Part shown: positions 51,699 to 63,630 of the stretch, piece by piece
Layout of the letters: each line of letters starts with the position of its first letter
Position numbering within the stretch: position 1 is the stretch's first letter
Assembly (NCBI RefSeq): GCF_044465595.1
Contig: NZ_JBITLV010000001.1
Span: 1,178,001-1,242,000, forward strand
DNA from: Spongisporangium articulatum
GTDB taxonomy: Bacteria > Actinomycetota > Actinomycetes > Actinomycetales > Kineosporiaceae
Length of the DNA stretch: 64,000 nt
Direction: 5' to 3'
Program-made: the position numbers and the translations under genes
Notes under the pieces: model-generated
What the model saw: only the letters and a program-made list of their open reading frames with translations
The model's database searches: none
What the model was told of the DNA's origin: nothing

Positions 51699-52672
51699 CG
51701 TACACCTACACCGACCGCCTACCCGAGGACTTCGCGCTGCACCAGCTGCGCACCGACGTCCGGGTGGGACTGACCGCCACCCCGAAGTGGTTGCCGCCCA
51801 AGTGGTTCTACGACAAGACCGGCAGCGACCTGTTCGAGCAGATCACCGAGCTCCCCGAGTACTACCCGACCCGGGCCGAGGCGTCGATCCTGCGCGAGCG
51901 GGCCGCCGAGATCGTGGGCCGGTCCGGCGCGCGGGAGCTGGTCGAGCTCGGTTCGGGCTCCTCGACCAAGACCCGGATGCTGCTCGACGCGCTGGTCGCC
52001 GCGGCGGGCCCGGGGGCCGGGTACGTCGCGCTCGACGTGAGCGAGAGCGCGTTGCGCTCGGCTGCGGCCGCGCTGGCCGACGACTACGCGGGCCTCGTGG
52101 TCCACGCCGTCCGGGCCGATTTCGAGCACGACCTGGGCCTGTCGGCGGCCGGTCCGGCCGGGCGTCGGCTGGTGGCCTTCCTCGGCGGGACGATCGGCAA
52201 CTTCGAACCCGCCTCCCGCGCGGCCTTCCTCGCCCGGCTGCAGGCTGCGCTCGCCCCCGGTGACCGGTTCCTGCTGGGGGCCGACCTGGTCAAGTCCCCG
52301 GCCGTGCTGGTGCCCGCCTACGACGACGCCGCGGGCGTGACCGCCGCCTTCAACCTGAACGTGCTGTCGGTGGTGAACCACGTGCTCGGGGCGGACTTCG
52401 ACCCGACCGGGTTCCGGCACGTGGCGCTCTGGGACGCCCGGAACGCGTGGATCGAGATGCGGCTGCAGTCGCAGCGCGACCAGGTCGTCGACGTCGCGGG
52501 GCTCGACCTGAGCGTCCCGTTCGCGGCCGGAGAACACCTGCGCACCGAGATCAGCGCCAAGTTCACCCGCGACCGGGTGACCGGCGAGCTGGCGGCGGCC
52601 GGGTTCGCCCCGGACGGCTGGTGGACCGACGCGGAGGGACGGTTCTCGTTGTCGCTGTGGAAGGTGGTCTGA
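51695..52672 (+). CDS. egtD: Histidine N-alpha-methyltransferase
   Basis: 325 residues from GTG 51695. PPKWFYDKTGSDLFEQITELPEYYPTRAE and the SAM site ELVELGSGSSTKTR are diagnostic; LGGTIGNFEP and NAWIEMRLQSQ..F also match. It trimethylates histidine to hercynine, the first step of the pathway. No egtE (the C-S lyase) follows; a convergent regulator gene starts six bases on. Confidence 0.95.
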   Translation: MTYTYTDRLPEDFALHQLRTDVRVGLTATPKWLPPKWFYDKTGSDLFEQITELPEYYPTRAEASILRERAAEIVGRSGARELVELGSGSSTKTRMLLDALVAAAGPGAGYVALDVSESALRSAAAALADDYAGLVVHAVRADFEHDLGLSAAGPAGRRLVAFLGGTIGNFEPASRAAFLARLQAALAPGDRFLLGADLVKSPAVLVPAYDDAAGVTAAFNLNVLSVVNHVLGADFDPTGFRHVALWDARNAWIEMRLQSQRDQVVDVAGLDLSVPFAAGEHLRTEISAKFTRDRVTGELAAAGFAPDGWWTDAEGRFSLSLWKVV

Positions 52673-52678
52673 GCGCGC

Positions 52679-53317
52679 TCAGTCCGTGCCCAGACCCGCC
52701 TCCCGGGCCCGGACGATCGCCGCCGCGCGGTTCGGCAGGCCGAGCTTGGTCAGGATGTTGGCCACCACGTTGCGCACCGTCTTCGGGCTGAGCACGAGCC
52801 GGCGGCTGATCGTCGCGTTGTCGAACCCGCGGGCGATCAGGTCGAGCACCTCGCGCTCGCGCACGGTCAGCTCCGGGAACGCGGCGGCCCCCGACATCGG
52901 CCGGGTCAGGAAGGCCACGGCCCGGGCGGCCACCTGCGGCCCGAGGATCACCTCGCCGTTTGCCACCGCCCGGACGGCGCGTTCGACCTCCTCGGGCTCA
53001 GCGCCTTTCAGCAGGTACCCGCGCGCCCCGGCCCGCACCGAGGCGACCACCGACTCGTCGTCCTCGAGCATCGTGACCACCAGCACGCGAACCGACGGGT
53101 GCCGGTGCACCAGCTGGCGCGTCACCTCGACGCCCGAGTCGTCACCCAGGTGCAGGTCCATGATCACGACGTCCACGGAGTCGTCGATCACCGCCAGCGC
53201 CTCGTCGCCCGACTCGGCCTGGGCCACCACCTCGATGCCGGCCAGCGACGACAGCAGCGCCGCCATCCCGAGCCGGAACACCGGGTGGTCGTCGACCACC
53301 GCCACCCGCAGGCTCAT
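52679..53317 (-). CDS. NarL/LuxR-type response regulator
   Basis: 212 residues from ATG 53317, overlapping the kinase stop (ATGA). Receiver: Asp9/Asp10 (VVDDHPVF), phospho-Asp54 (VIMDLHLG), Lys in GYLLKGA. LuxR HTH: LTVREREVLDLIARGFDNATISRRLVLSPKTVRNVVANIL. The partner kinase is the gene before it. Intact, in contrast to the pair at 33.5-34.7 kb. Confidence 0.94.
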   Translation of the reverse strand: MSLRVAVVDDHPVFRLGMAALLSSLAGIEVVAQAESGDEALAVIDDSVDVVIMDLHLGDDSGVEVTRQLVHRHPSVRVLVVTMLEDDESVVASVRAGARGYLLKGAEPEEVERAVRAVANGEVILGPQVAARAVAFLTRPMSGAAAFPELTVREREVLDLIARGFDNATISRRLVLSPKTVRNVVANILTKLGLPNRAAAIVRAREAGLGTD

Positions 53318-55344
53318 CGGGCCTCCCCGACCACCCAGGGCGCGCCGAAGGCCGGCTCGCCCGCCGGAACGTCCTCGCGCAGGGGGAGACTCGCGTGCAC
53401 CGTGGTCCCGGACGGCGCGCGTGGCCCGATGCTCAGCGTGCCGCCCTGCTCCTGGGCGCGTTCTCGCATCGACGACGTGCCCACCCCCGGTGTCGCTCCG
53501 TCGGCGACGCCCGAGCCGTCGTCGTCCACCCGCACCTCCAGCGTCGCCCCGACCGAGACCCGCACCCAGGCGGTCGACGCGCCGCTGTGCCGGGACACGT
53601 TGGTGACCGCCTCGGTGATGATCCCGTACGCGGCCGCCGCCAGCTCGGGCGACAGACCGTCGGCGTCGGAGCACGAGACCTCCACCACCAGGCCGTTTCC
53701 CGCGAACCGGGCGGCGAGCTCACTGAGGGCCGGCCCGAGCCCGAGCTCCTCCAGCACGGGCGGCAGGAGGCTGTGCGAGAGGGCGCGGACGTCGTCCACC
53801 CGCCCGTCGAGCTCCTCCTGCAGCGCGGCCAGCAGCTCGCCCGCGGCCGCCGGGTCGTGGGCCAGCACGTTGCGCGCGCCCTGCAGCCCGAGCCGGATCC
53901 CGGCCAGCGAGGGCCCGAGCCCGTCGTGCAGCTCCCGGCGGATCACCCGCCGCTCCGCCAGCCGCGCCGACGTGAGCCGCTCACGGGCGGCGTCCAGGTC
54001 CTGGGACGCGGTGGCCAGCGCGGCCCCGGCGGCGACCACCACGGCCAGCTCGTCGAGGGTGCGCCGGGCGCGCGCGTCGAGCGTCTCGCCGGGTGGCGCG
54101 GTGACCTCCAGCGCGCCGACGGCCCGGCCACGGTGGGCCAGCGGGACGACGAGCGGCCGGCTGGTCGGGGAGCCCCACCGGGCCAGGGGCAGGCCTTCAC
54201 CGACGAGCACCACCGACTCCAGACGCAATGCGGTACCGACGGATTCGACCAGTCCCGCGAGCAGTTCACCCGACGTGCGGGCCCCGCCCAGCGACCGGCC
54301 GAGCCGGCGCACGGCCCCGGCCGGGTCGGCGTCCGGCCCGTAGACCAGCGCGCGCACGCGCCGCTGCAACCAGAGCCGAGCGGGCTGCACGGCGACCACG
54401 ACGGCGACCGCCGCGACCGCCTGCGCGGCGTCCTCCCCGGGCAGCAGGCGCCGGGCGAGCGCGGTCACCACGACGTACACGACGACGATGACGACGGTCA
54501 GCGCCCCGGCCAGCACGCTGCGGCTGAGGGCCAGGTCGAGGCCCCAGAGCCGTTGCCGCAGAACGACGACCAGCACCGCGGCCGGGAAGACGGCCTGCAC
54601 CGCAAGCTGGATCGATGGCGTGAACCAGAGCGGCACGTCGACGAGGTCGCCGAGGGCCAGCGGTAGGAACGAGAGGGCCATCGCCGCGGTGCCCAGCGCC
54701 AGCCAGCCGAGCCCGACCCGCTCGGGCGCCGGCCGCAGGAACCGCCGGTGGAGCACCCCGGCGGCGGCGAGCAGCCCGATCACGACCGCGGTCAGGCTCA
54801 GGGCCTGCAGGGCGCCGGCGCTCTGTCCCTCGACCAGCGTGAGCCGGATGCCCGTGAACCCGACGCTGACCACCGCGCCGAGGGCCGCGGCGAGGCGGGC
54901 GCCGAGCCCGAGGCGGCCGTCCCGGACCAGCCACGGGACGACCGTGAAACTGGCCAGGGTGCCGGGGATCCAGGTGATCGACTGCCACGGCGCGATCGCC
55001 TCGAACACGCCGACGGGCTGCGGCCGCGACGTCGAGTAGACGACCCCGGCGTAGCTGAAGGCGGCCAGCCCGCAGCCGACGGCCATCAGGGAGATCAGCC
55101 AGCCGACCAGCGTCGGGCGCCGTGAGATCAGCAGCGCGGCCACGGTTCCGTACACGGCGGCCACGGTGGCGTCGACCGTGTAGAACCACAGACCCTCGTC
55201 GACCGGGGGGCGGCCGGCGACGAGGAGGGCCAGCGACGACACGGCCAGGCCCCAGCCGGCCACGGCGATCGCCGCGGCCACCTGGGGCAGGCCGTGCTGC
55301 AGGTGACTCCCCTCACGCATGCCGCCTGACTGTAGTTGGCGCAT
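53314..55344 (-). CDS. Sensor histidine kinase, NarX/LiaS type with GAF region
   Basis: 676 residues from ATG 55344, whose A is also the last base of the preceding TGA (TGATG coupling); ATG 55320 possible. Eight or so membrane helices in the first 280 residues, a GAF-like region at about 310-430, HisKA_3 with RRVIRRELHDGLGPSLAGIRLGLQ and HATPase_c with VRVDDDGSGV and GVGTSSMRERAQEQGG. It would phosphorylate the regulator encoded next. Signal unknown. Confidence 0.92.
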   Translation of the reverse strand: MRQLQSGGMREGSHLQHGLPQVAAAIAVAGWGLAVSSLALLVAGRPPVDEGLWFYTVDATVAAVYGTVAALLISRRPTLVGWLISLMAVGCGLAAFSYAGVVYSTSRPQPVGVFEAIAPWQSITWIPGTLASFTVVPWLVRDGRLGLGARLAAALGAVVSVGFTGIRLTLVEGQSAGALQALSLTAVVIGLLAAAGVLHRRFLRPAPERVGLGWLALGTAAMALSFLPLALGDLVDVPLWFTPSIQLAVQAVFPAAVLVVVLRQRLWGLDLALSRSVLAGALTVVIVVVYVVVTALARRLLPGEDAAQAVAAVAVVVAVQPARLWLQRRVRALVYGPDADPAGAVRRLGRSLGGARTSGELLAGLVESVGTALRLESVVLVGEGLPLARWGSPTSRPLVVPLAHRGRAVGALEVTAPPGETLDARARRTLDELAVVVAAGAALATASQDLDAARERLTSARLAERRVIRRELHDGLGPSLAGIRLGLQGARNVLAHDPAAAGELLAALQEELDGRVDDVRALSHSLLPPVLEELGLGPALSELAARFAGNGLVVEVSCSDADGLSPELAAAAYGIITEAVTNVSRHSGASTAWVRVSVGATLEVRVDDDGSGVADGATPGVGTSSMRERAQEQGGTLSIGPRAPSGTTVHASLPLREDVPAGEPAFGAPWVVGEAR

Positions 55345-56027
55345 CAGGCCTTCCGGTCGCCCAGCGTGAACCCGAGGGCGACGACCAGCAGCCACACCGG
55401 GCCGGTGAACCCGGCCATGTACTGCAGCGGGCTGATGCCGAACAGGAGGGTGATGCCGCCCAGCACGGCGCTGACCCAGCCGATCCAGCGCGGCAGGGCC
55501 CGGTGCCGGACGGCGGCCACGGCCACGGCCACGCCGCTCAGCCCGGCGCCGACCCACAGCCACGGGATCGTGCTCAGCCAGTGCCCGTAGACGAGGGCCA
55601 GCTCGTCGGTCATGCCCTTCTCGCCGAGGCCGAACAGGAACTCGGTGTCCAGACCGGCCCCCATCAGACCGGCCACGGCGGTCAGGGCCAGGCCCGAGGC
55701 GGCCACCGCGGGGAGCAGGCTGCCGGCCGGCGTGCCGGTGCGCAGGCGCCGGGCCAGACCGGCGGCGAAGACCGGGATCAGCACCGTCGCCACCATCAGG
55801 GTGATGTGCATCGCCGTCATGACGCCCTTGTGCGTGGCGAGGTCGGCGGCCTGCTTCGCGGGGTCGTCGGCGATGTCGGGGTTGTAGACGGAGTCGATCT
55901 TCAGGCTCAGCTGGATCGCGGCGACGCCGGCGGCCCCCGCGACGGCGCCGGCCACGGCCCAGGCCCGGCCGGTACGGGTGCCCGGCGCGGTGGCAGCGGG
56001 GGCGGGACTCTCGATCAGGGTGCTCAC
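55344..56027 (-). CDS. Integral membrane protein, first gene of the two-component operon
   Basis: 227 residues from GTG 56027, GAAAGG eight bases upstream. Six hydrophobic segments; a loop with DSVYNPDIADDPAKQAADLATHKG after helix 1. No family recognised with certainty. Its stop is fused to the kinase start, so it may be an accessory sensor or a target co-expressed with the kinase. Confidence 0.75.
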   Translation of the reverse strand: MSTLIESPAPAATAPGTRTGRAWAVAGAVAGAAGVAAIQLSLKIDSVYNPDIADDPAKQAADLATHKGVMTAMHITLMVATVLIPVFAAGLARRLRTGTPAGSLLPAVAASGLALTAVAGLMGAGLDTEFLFGLGEKGMTDELALVYGHWLSTIPWLWVGAGLSGVAVAVAAVRHRALPRWIGWVSAVLGGITLLFGISPLQYMAGFTGPVWLLVVALGFTLGDRKA

Positions 56028-56130
56028 GGTGCATGCCTTTCGGGTGGGTGGACTCAATGTGCCACCCACCCTCGGCCGCCCGGCGTCCCGGTTCCCAGGG
56101 GCACGTGTCCCGACTACCCGGGCGCTTCGC

Positions 56131-58959
56131 TCAGCCCGTGTTGCGCAGCCCCGCCGCGATCCCGTTGATCGTCTGCAGCAGGGCCCGGCGCAGCTCGGGG
56201 TCGGGGGAGTCGCCCGCCGCCCGCGACTTGGCCAGCAGCGACACCTGCAGGCCGTGCAGCGGCGCCAGGTAGGCGTCCCGCAGCTCCAGGGTGCGGGCCA
56301 GCAACGGGCTCGTCTCGAGCAGCGCCGACTGTCCGGTCACGCGCAGCACCTCCTCGACCGTCCGCTCGTGCTCGGCGCGGATGACCTCGAAAAGCCCCGC
56401 CTCCGAGTCGGGTACGAGCGTGCGGACGTAGTGCTCGGCGATCCGCAGGTCGGTCTTGGCCAGCGTCATCTGCACGTTGGACAGGAACGTCCGGAAGAAG
56501 TTCCACGAGCCGTACATCTCCGCCAGCGCCTCACCGCGCCCGTCGGCCCGGGCCGCTGCCAGCCCCGACCCGACCCCGAACCAGCCGGGCAGGATGATCC
56601 GCGACTGGGTCCAGCCGAACACCCACGGGATGGCGCGCAGGTCGGCGAGACCACCCGCCCCGCCGGGCCTCTTCGCGGGCCGCGAGCCGATGTTCAGGTA
56701 GGCCAGCTCCTCGACCGGGGTGGCCTTCACGAAGAACGGCACGAGCGCCTCGTCACGCACCAGGCCGCGGTAGGCCGTCTGTCCGGCGGAGGCGACCAGC
56801 GACATCGTGTCGTTCCAGGTGTGCAGCACGTCGGCGGGCAGCAGCGACGTGCGGTGCAGGGTGGACGCCTCGATCACCGCGGCGAGCGCGAGCTCGACGT
56901 TCTCCCGGCCCAGGCCCGGCAGCGTGTACTTGTCGCTGATCACCTCGCCCTGCTCGGTGATCTTGATCGGCCCGTTCAGCGACCCGAACGGCTGCGACAG
57001 GATGGCCTCACCGGTCGGACCGCCGCCGCGCCCGACCGAACCGCCGCGGCCGTGGAAGAGCCGCAGGACGACGCCGTGCTTCGCGGCGATGTCCCGCAGG
57101 GCCCGCTGCGCGCGGTGGATCTGCCACTGGGACGCGGCGATCCCCGCATCCTTCGAGCTGTCGGAGTAGCCGAGCATGATCTCCTGGACGTCGCCGCGGG
57201 CCGCGACCACCTTCCGGTAGGAGGGGTCGGCGAGCAGCGCCTCCATCAGCGGCCCGGCCGCCTCGAGCTCGGCCACCGTCTCGAACAGCGGCACGAACCC
57301 GATCCGCGCGACCGCGGGCGAGTCCGAGCGCCCGATGTCGACCAGCCCGGCCTCGCGGGCCAGCACGACCACCGCGAGCAGGTCGTCGATGTCCTGGGTC
57401 ATCGAGACGATGTAGCTCTCGATCACGTCGGGGCCGAACCGGTCGAGCGCCACCTTGATGGTGTCGAACAGGGCCAGCGTCTTCGCGATCTCGGGTTCGA
57501 ACTCCAGCGGCGTGGCTGCGCGCAGCGGCCGCCGCGACGTGAGTTCCCGCTTCAGGAAGGCGATCCGCTCGGGCCGGGCCAGGTCGGCGTACGGCCAGCT
57601 CAGCTCGCCGACCCGGTCGACCAGGACGGCCAGCGCCGCGTGGTGCTTGGCGGCGTGCTCGCGCACGTCCAGGGTGGCCAACCCCATGCCCAGGGCCTGC
57701 ACGGTGCGCAGCAGGCGCAGCACCGGACCGTCGGCGATGAGGTCGGCGCCCCCGACCCGCAAGGACGCGCGGATCAGCTCGAGCTCCGAGATGACCTGGG
57801 CCAGACCGAGGTAGTCGCGGTTCGGCTCGTGCGGGGTGTTGTTCAGCAGCCGGTCGCGGGTGCGCTGCAGCCGGGCGCGCATGTACGACAGCTTGAGCCG
57901 GTACGGCTCCTCGTGGTTCAACCGGAAGAACGCGGCGTAGGCCCCGGGCAGCGACTCGCGGTCGCGTTCGAGGCTCTCGACGAGCTCCGGGCTGATAGCC
58001 ACCACCCGGGTCGAGGCGGAGAGCTCGAGGATCAGGTCGTCGAACGCCGCGATCAGCTCGCGCAGCCCGAAATCGAACTGCAGGGTGAGGGTTTCGAGGG
58101 TGACCGCCGGGGTGACGTTCGGGTTGCCGTCGCGGTCGCCGCCCGCCCAGGTGCCGAACCGCAACGGCCGGGCCGTCGCCGGGAGCTCGACGCCGAGCGT
58201 GCCCAGCTGCCGGTCGAGCTCGCCCATCAGGTCGGGGACGACGGTCGCGGCCAGGGTCTGCAGGTAGTAGATCGCGCTGCGCGCCTCGTCGGTCGGCTTG
58301 GGCCGCTCGATCCGCAGCTCGTCGGTCTGCCAGAGCAGGTCGACGAGCTCGGCGATCCGGCGCCGGTCGCGGGCGTTGTCACCGGCCCGGCGGCGCGGGT
58401 CGCCCGAGTCGTGCACCAGGTCGGCGATGCGACGCAGCAGGTCGAGCACCGAGCGCCGGCTGGCCTCGGTGGGGTGGGCCGTGAAGACGGGCCGGTACTC
58501 GACCCGGGCCAGGATGTCGGCGAGGTCCGCGCGGTCCAGGCTCCCGTCGTCCAGCGCGGCCTTGATGCGAGCGACGCTCGCGGCCAGGGGCCCCTCGGGC
58601 CGCGTGATCAGTTCCTGCCAGCGGTGCAGCTGCTCGGTGATGTTGGCCAGCTGGAAGTAGGCGGTGAACGCACGGGCCAGGACGCCGGCCGTGCGGGCGT
58701 CGACGCCGGCCAGCAGCTCCTGCAACTGGGCGCCGCCGTCGGCCTCGCGGGCCAGGCCGCGGACCTGCTCGACCAGCTCGAGCACCTCCGGCCCCTCGTG
58801 TCGCGTGAGCGCCTCGCCGAGTTCGGTGCCCAGCCGGCGGACCCAGGCGCGCATGCTCGCGTGCAGCTCGTCGGTGGAGACGCCGCCCGCGAACTGACCG
58901 ACGTCCGGGGGGCGCCGTAGCTCGGCCACGTCCAGCTCACCGGTGCGCGGTTCAGTCAT
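56131..58959 (-). CDS. ppc: Phosphoenolpyruvate carboxylase
   Basis: 942 residues from ATG 58959. Catalytic motifs all present: FTAHPTEASRRS (His), GGDRDGNPNV, RLFHGRGGSVGRGGG, AIPWVFGWTQSR and the invariant C-terminus RNTG. It carboxylates PEP to oxaloacetate, feeding the TCA cycle. Stand-alone gene. Frame is open upstream of 58959, but that part contains the GATCATG half repeat and is not coding. Confidence 0.97.
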   Translation of the reverse strand: MTEPRTGELDVAELRRPPDVGQFAGGVSTDELHASMRAWVRRLGTELGEALTRHEGPEVLELVEQVRGLAREADGGAQLQELLAGVDARTAGVLARAFTAYFQLANITEQLHRWQELITRPEGPLAASVARIKAALDDGSLDRADLADILARVEYRPVFTAHPTEASRRSVLDLLRRIADLVHDSGDPRRRAGDNARDRRRIAELVDLLWQTDELRIERPKPTDEARSAIYYLQTLAATVVPDLMGELDRQLGTLGVELPATARPLRFGTWAGGDRDGNPNVTPAVTLETLTLQFDFGLRELIAAFDDLILELSASTRVVAISPELVESLERDRESLPGAYAAFFRLNHEEPYRLKLSYMRARLQRTRDRLLNNTPHEPNRDYLGLAQVISELELIRASLRVGGADLIADGPVLRLLRTVQALGMGLATLDVREHAAKHHAALAVLVDRVGELSWPYADLARPERIAFLKRELTSRRPLRAATPLEFEPEIAKTLALFDTIKVALDRFGPDVIESYIVSMTQDIDDLLAVVVLAREAGLVDIGRSDSPAVARIGFVPLFETVAELEAAGPLMEALLADPSYRKVVAARGDVQEIMLGYSDSSKDAGIAASQWQIHRAQRALRDIAAKHGVVLRLFHGRGGSVGRGGGPTGEAILSQPFGSLNGPIKITEQGEVISDKYTLPGLGRENVELALAAVIEASTLHRTSLLPADVLHTWNDTMSLVASAGQTAYRGLVRDEALVPFFVKATPVEELAYLNIGSRPAKRPGGAGGLADLRAIPWVFGWTQSRIILPGWFGVGSGLAAARADGRGEALAEMYGSWNFFRTFLSNVQMTLAKTDLRIAEHYVRTLVPDSEAGLFEVIRAEHERTVEEVLRVTGQSALLETSPLLARTLELRDAYLAPLHGLQVSLLAKSRAAGDSPDPELRRALLQTINGIAAGLRNTG

Positions 58960-59020
58960 GCGAGCGAGTCTGCCCCACCCGTGTTTCGGGCAATGTCCGC
59001 ACAAGTGGGCGGCCCGGATG

Positions 59021-59038
59021 CTGCGTTTGCGCATGATC
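59021..59038 (-). repeat. GATCATG repeat, solitary half copy E
   Basis: CTGCGTTTGCGCATGATC, one arm only, in the 127-nt gap between divergent ppc and the VOC gene. The other members all sit between convergent genes. It lies 14 bases before the -35 of the VOC promoter. Confidence 0.75.
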
Positions 59039-59051
59039 GACGCGGGGAAGG

Positions 59052-59080
59052 TTGAGGATTCAAATAAATGGGCGTAGCCT
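59052..59080 (+). promoter_or_regulatory. Leaderless promoter of the VOC gene
   Basis: TTGAGG (59052-59057), 17-nt spacer, TAGCCT (59075-59080), then ATG at 59087, six bases after the -10. There is no Shine-Dalgarno sequence, so transcription probably starts at the ATG. Confidence 0.65.
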
Positions 59081-59086
59081 GGGGGC

Positions 59087-59599
59087 ATGCCGATCCAGCG
59101 TCTGAACCACGCCGTCCTCTACGTGCGCGACGTCGAGAAGAGCGTCGCCTTCTACTCCGGCGTGCTCGGGTTCCGTCAGGTGATGGGCATGCCGGGGGCC
59201 GCGTTCCTGCAGGCCTCGGGCAGCACGAACGACCACGACCTCGGCCTGTTCCAGGTCGGCGCCCAGGCGGGCCCCTCGGGCGCCGGGCGCAGCACCGTCG
59301 GGCTCTACCACCTGGCCTGGGAGGTCGACACGCTCGCCGAGCTGGCCCGCATCCGCGACGCGCTCACCGAAGCCGCCGCGCTGGTCGGCGCGAGCGACCA
59401 CGGCACCACGAAGGCGCTCTACGCGCGCGACCCCGACGGCATCGAGTTCGAGGTCTCCTGGCTCCTGCCGGCCGACCTGATCGACGAGTCCGTGCTCGCG
59501 GCGCGCAGCACGATCGGGCCGCTCGACCTGGAACGTGAGATATCTCGCTATGGCGCCGAAACCCGTGGCGGGTTGGGCGTTTCGATCTCCGTCGGGTAG
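59087..59599 (+). CDS. VOC-superfamily (glyoxalase/dioxygenase-like) protein
   Basis: 170 residues from ATG 59087. Two VOC modules: RLNHAVLYVRDVEKSVAFYSGVLGFRQV and LYHLAWEVDTLAELARIRDAL..DPDGIEFEVSW. Metal ligands would be His8, the His of LYHLAWE and the Glu of IEFEV. Reaction unknown: glyoxalase, ring-cleaving dioxygenase and resistance types share this fold. Confidence 0.88.
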   Translation: MPIQRLNHAVLYVRDVEKSVAFYSGVLGFRQVMGMPGAAFLQASGSTNDHDLGLFQVGAQAGPSGAGRSTVGLYHLAWEVDTLAELARIRDALTEAAALVGASDHGTTKALYARDPDGIEFEVSWLLPADLIDESVLAARSTIGPLDLEREISRYGAETRGGLGVSISVG

Positions 59600-59672
59600 C
59601 GCCGACCAGGAAATGTTCAGCTTCGTGGGCGACGATGGGTCGACCACGTAGAAAGGGTTCCACCGCTCCACC

Positions 59673-60590
59673 ATGAGTTCCTCCCACGACACCCAGTCCG
59701 GTTCCAGCACCGCCCTCGAAGACCGCCGCGTCGACCTCGAGCGTTTCGACCCCGAGGCGCCCCCCTCCGGCCCCCGACGGTGGCTCGGCCTGAGCGGCAC
59801 CCAGGTCGGCTCCAGCGCCGGCGCCGCGGTCACCTCGGCGGTCTTCGCCTCCTACTTCGGCGTCGCCGGCACCCTGATCGGCGCGGCGCTCGGCTCGATC
59901 GTCTCCACGGTCGCCGGGGCGCTCTACAGCCGCTCGATGGAGCGCGCCGCCGTCACCGTGCGGGAGACGCACGCCGTGATCGTGCGCCGTGCCGGGCTCA
60001 CCACGGCCCTGCCCACCGACCTGCCCGCCATGCGGACCACCCGCGAGAACGACCGGGTGGACGCCGCCGGGCCCGGTCCGCAGAGCCCGGCGCAGGGCGC
60101 CGGGCCGAGCACCCTGACGCTCCCGGCCGTCGACCCGACCGCACCCGACCCGGGGGCGCCGTCCTCCCCGCCCGGGCGCCGGTTCGCGTGGTTGCGCCGC
60201 CCCCTGGCGTTCGTCGGGATCGGCCTGGCCGGTTTCCTGCTCGCCGTCGGGGCCGTCACGCTGGCCGAGAGTGTGATCGGCCACCCGCTGTCGGGCGGCG
60301 ACTCCGGGTCGTCGGTCTCCAAGGTCTTCACCGGCTCCTCGAGCGGCTCCTCGACGGGGGACGACACCGACACCCCCACGGCCCCGGTCACGCCGACGGC
60401 CACCCCGAGCGCGAGCGCCACGACCCGGCCCAGCGCCGCCGCGACCCCCGCGCCGACCACCGGCCCGAGCGCGCCGTCGTCCACCAGCACCGCACCCGGT
60501 GCCCCGAGCGCCACACCCACCACGACCGGCGCGCCCAGCCCGACCGCCGCCAGCGGTACGGACGACCCGACCGCCGACCTCGCCGGCTGA
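59673..60590 (+). CDS. Two-helix membrane protein with Pro/Thr/Ser-rich tail
   Basis: 305 residues from ATG 59673. A Gly/Ala-rich hydrophobic segment (SSAGAAVTSAVFASYFGVAGTLIGAALGSIVSTVAGALY, about 48-86), a Pro-rich linker, a second helix (FVGIGLAGFLLAVGAVTLAE, about 180) and an 85-residue tail of Thr, Pro, Ser and Ala. The tail resembles secreted, probably glycosylated linkers. No enzymatic motif. Function unknown. Confidence 0.75.
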   Translation: MSSSHDTQSGSSTALEDRRVDLERFDPEAPPSGPRRWLGLSGTQVGSSAGAAVTSAVFASYFGVAGTLIGAALGSIVSTVAGALYSRSMERAAVTVRETHAVIVRRAGLTTALPTDLPAMRTTRENDRVDAAGPGPQSPAQGAGPSTLTLPAVDPTAPDPGAPSSPPGRRFAWLRRPLAFVGIGLAGFLLAVGAVTLAESVIGHPLSGGDSGSSVSKVFTGSSSGSSTGDDTDTPTAPVTPTATPSASATTRPSAAATPAPTTGPSAPSSTSTAPGAPSATPTTTGAPSPTAASGTDDPTADLAG

Positions 60591-60735
60591 CGTCGAGACC
60601 ATGTCTCCGGCGGCGTCGGTTCGCGGGGTTTTCGCAGGCTCTGTTCCGACGCGCCACGAGACATCATCTCGATCTGGAACTGGGCAGTTCGGATGACGGT
60701 GCTGCGCCGTCGCGTCGATGTGTGAGGCTGGGCGG

Positions 60736-63622
<2,887 letters not shown>

Positions 63623-63630
<8 letters not shown>

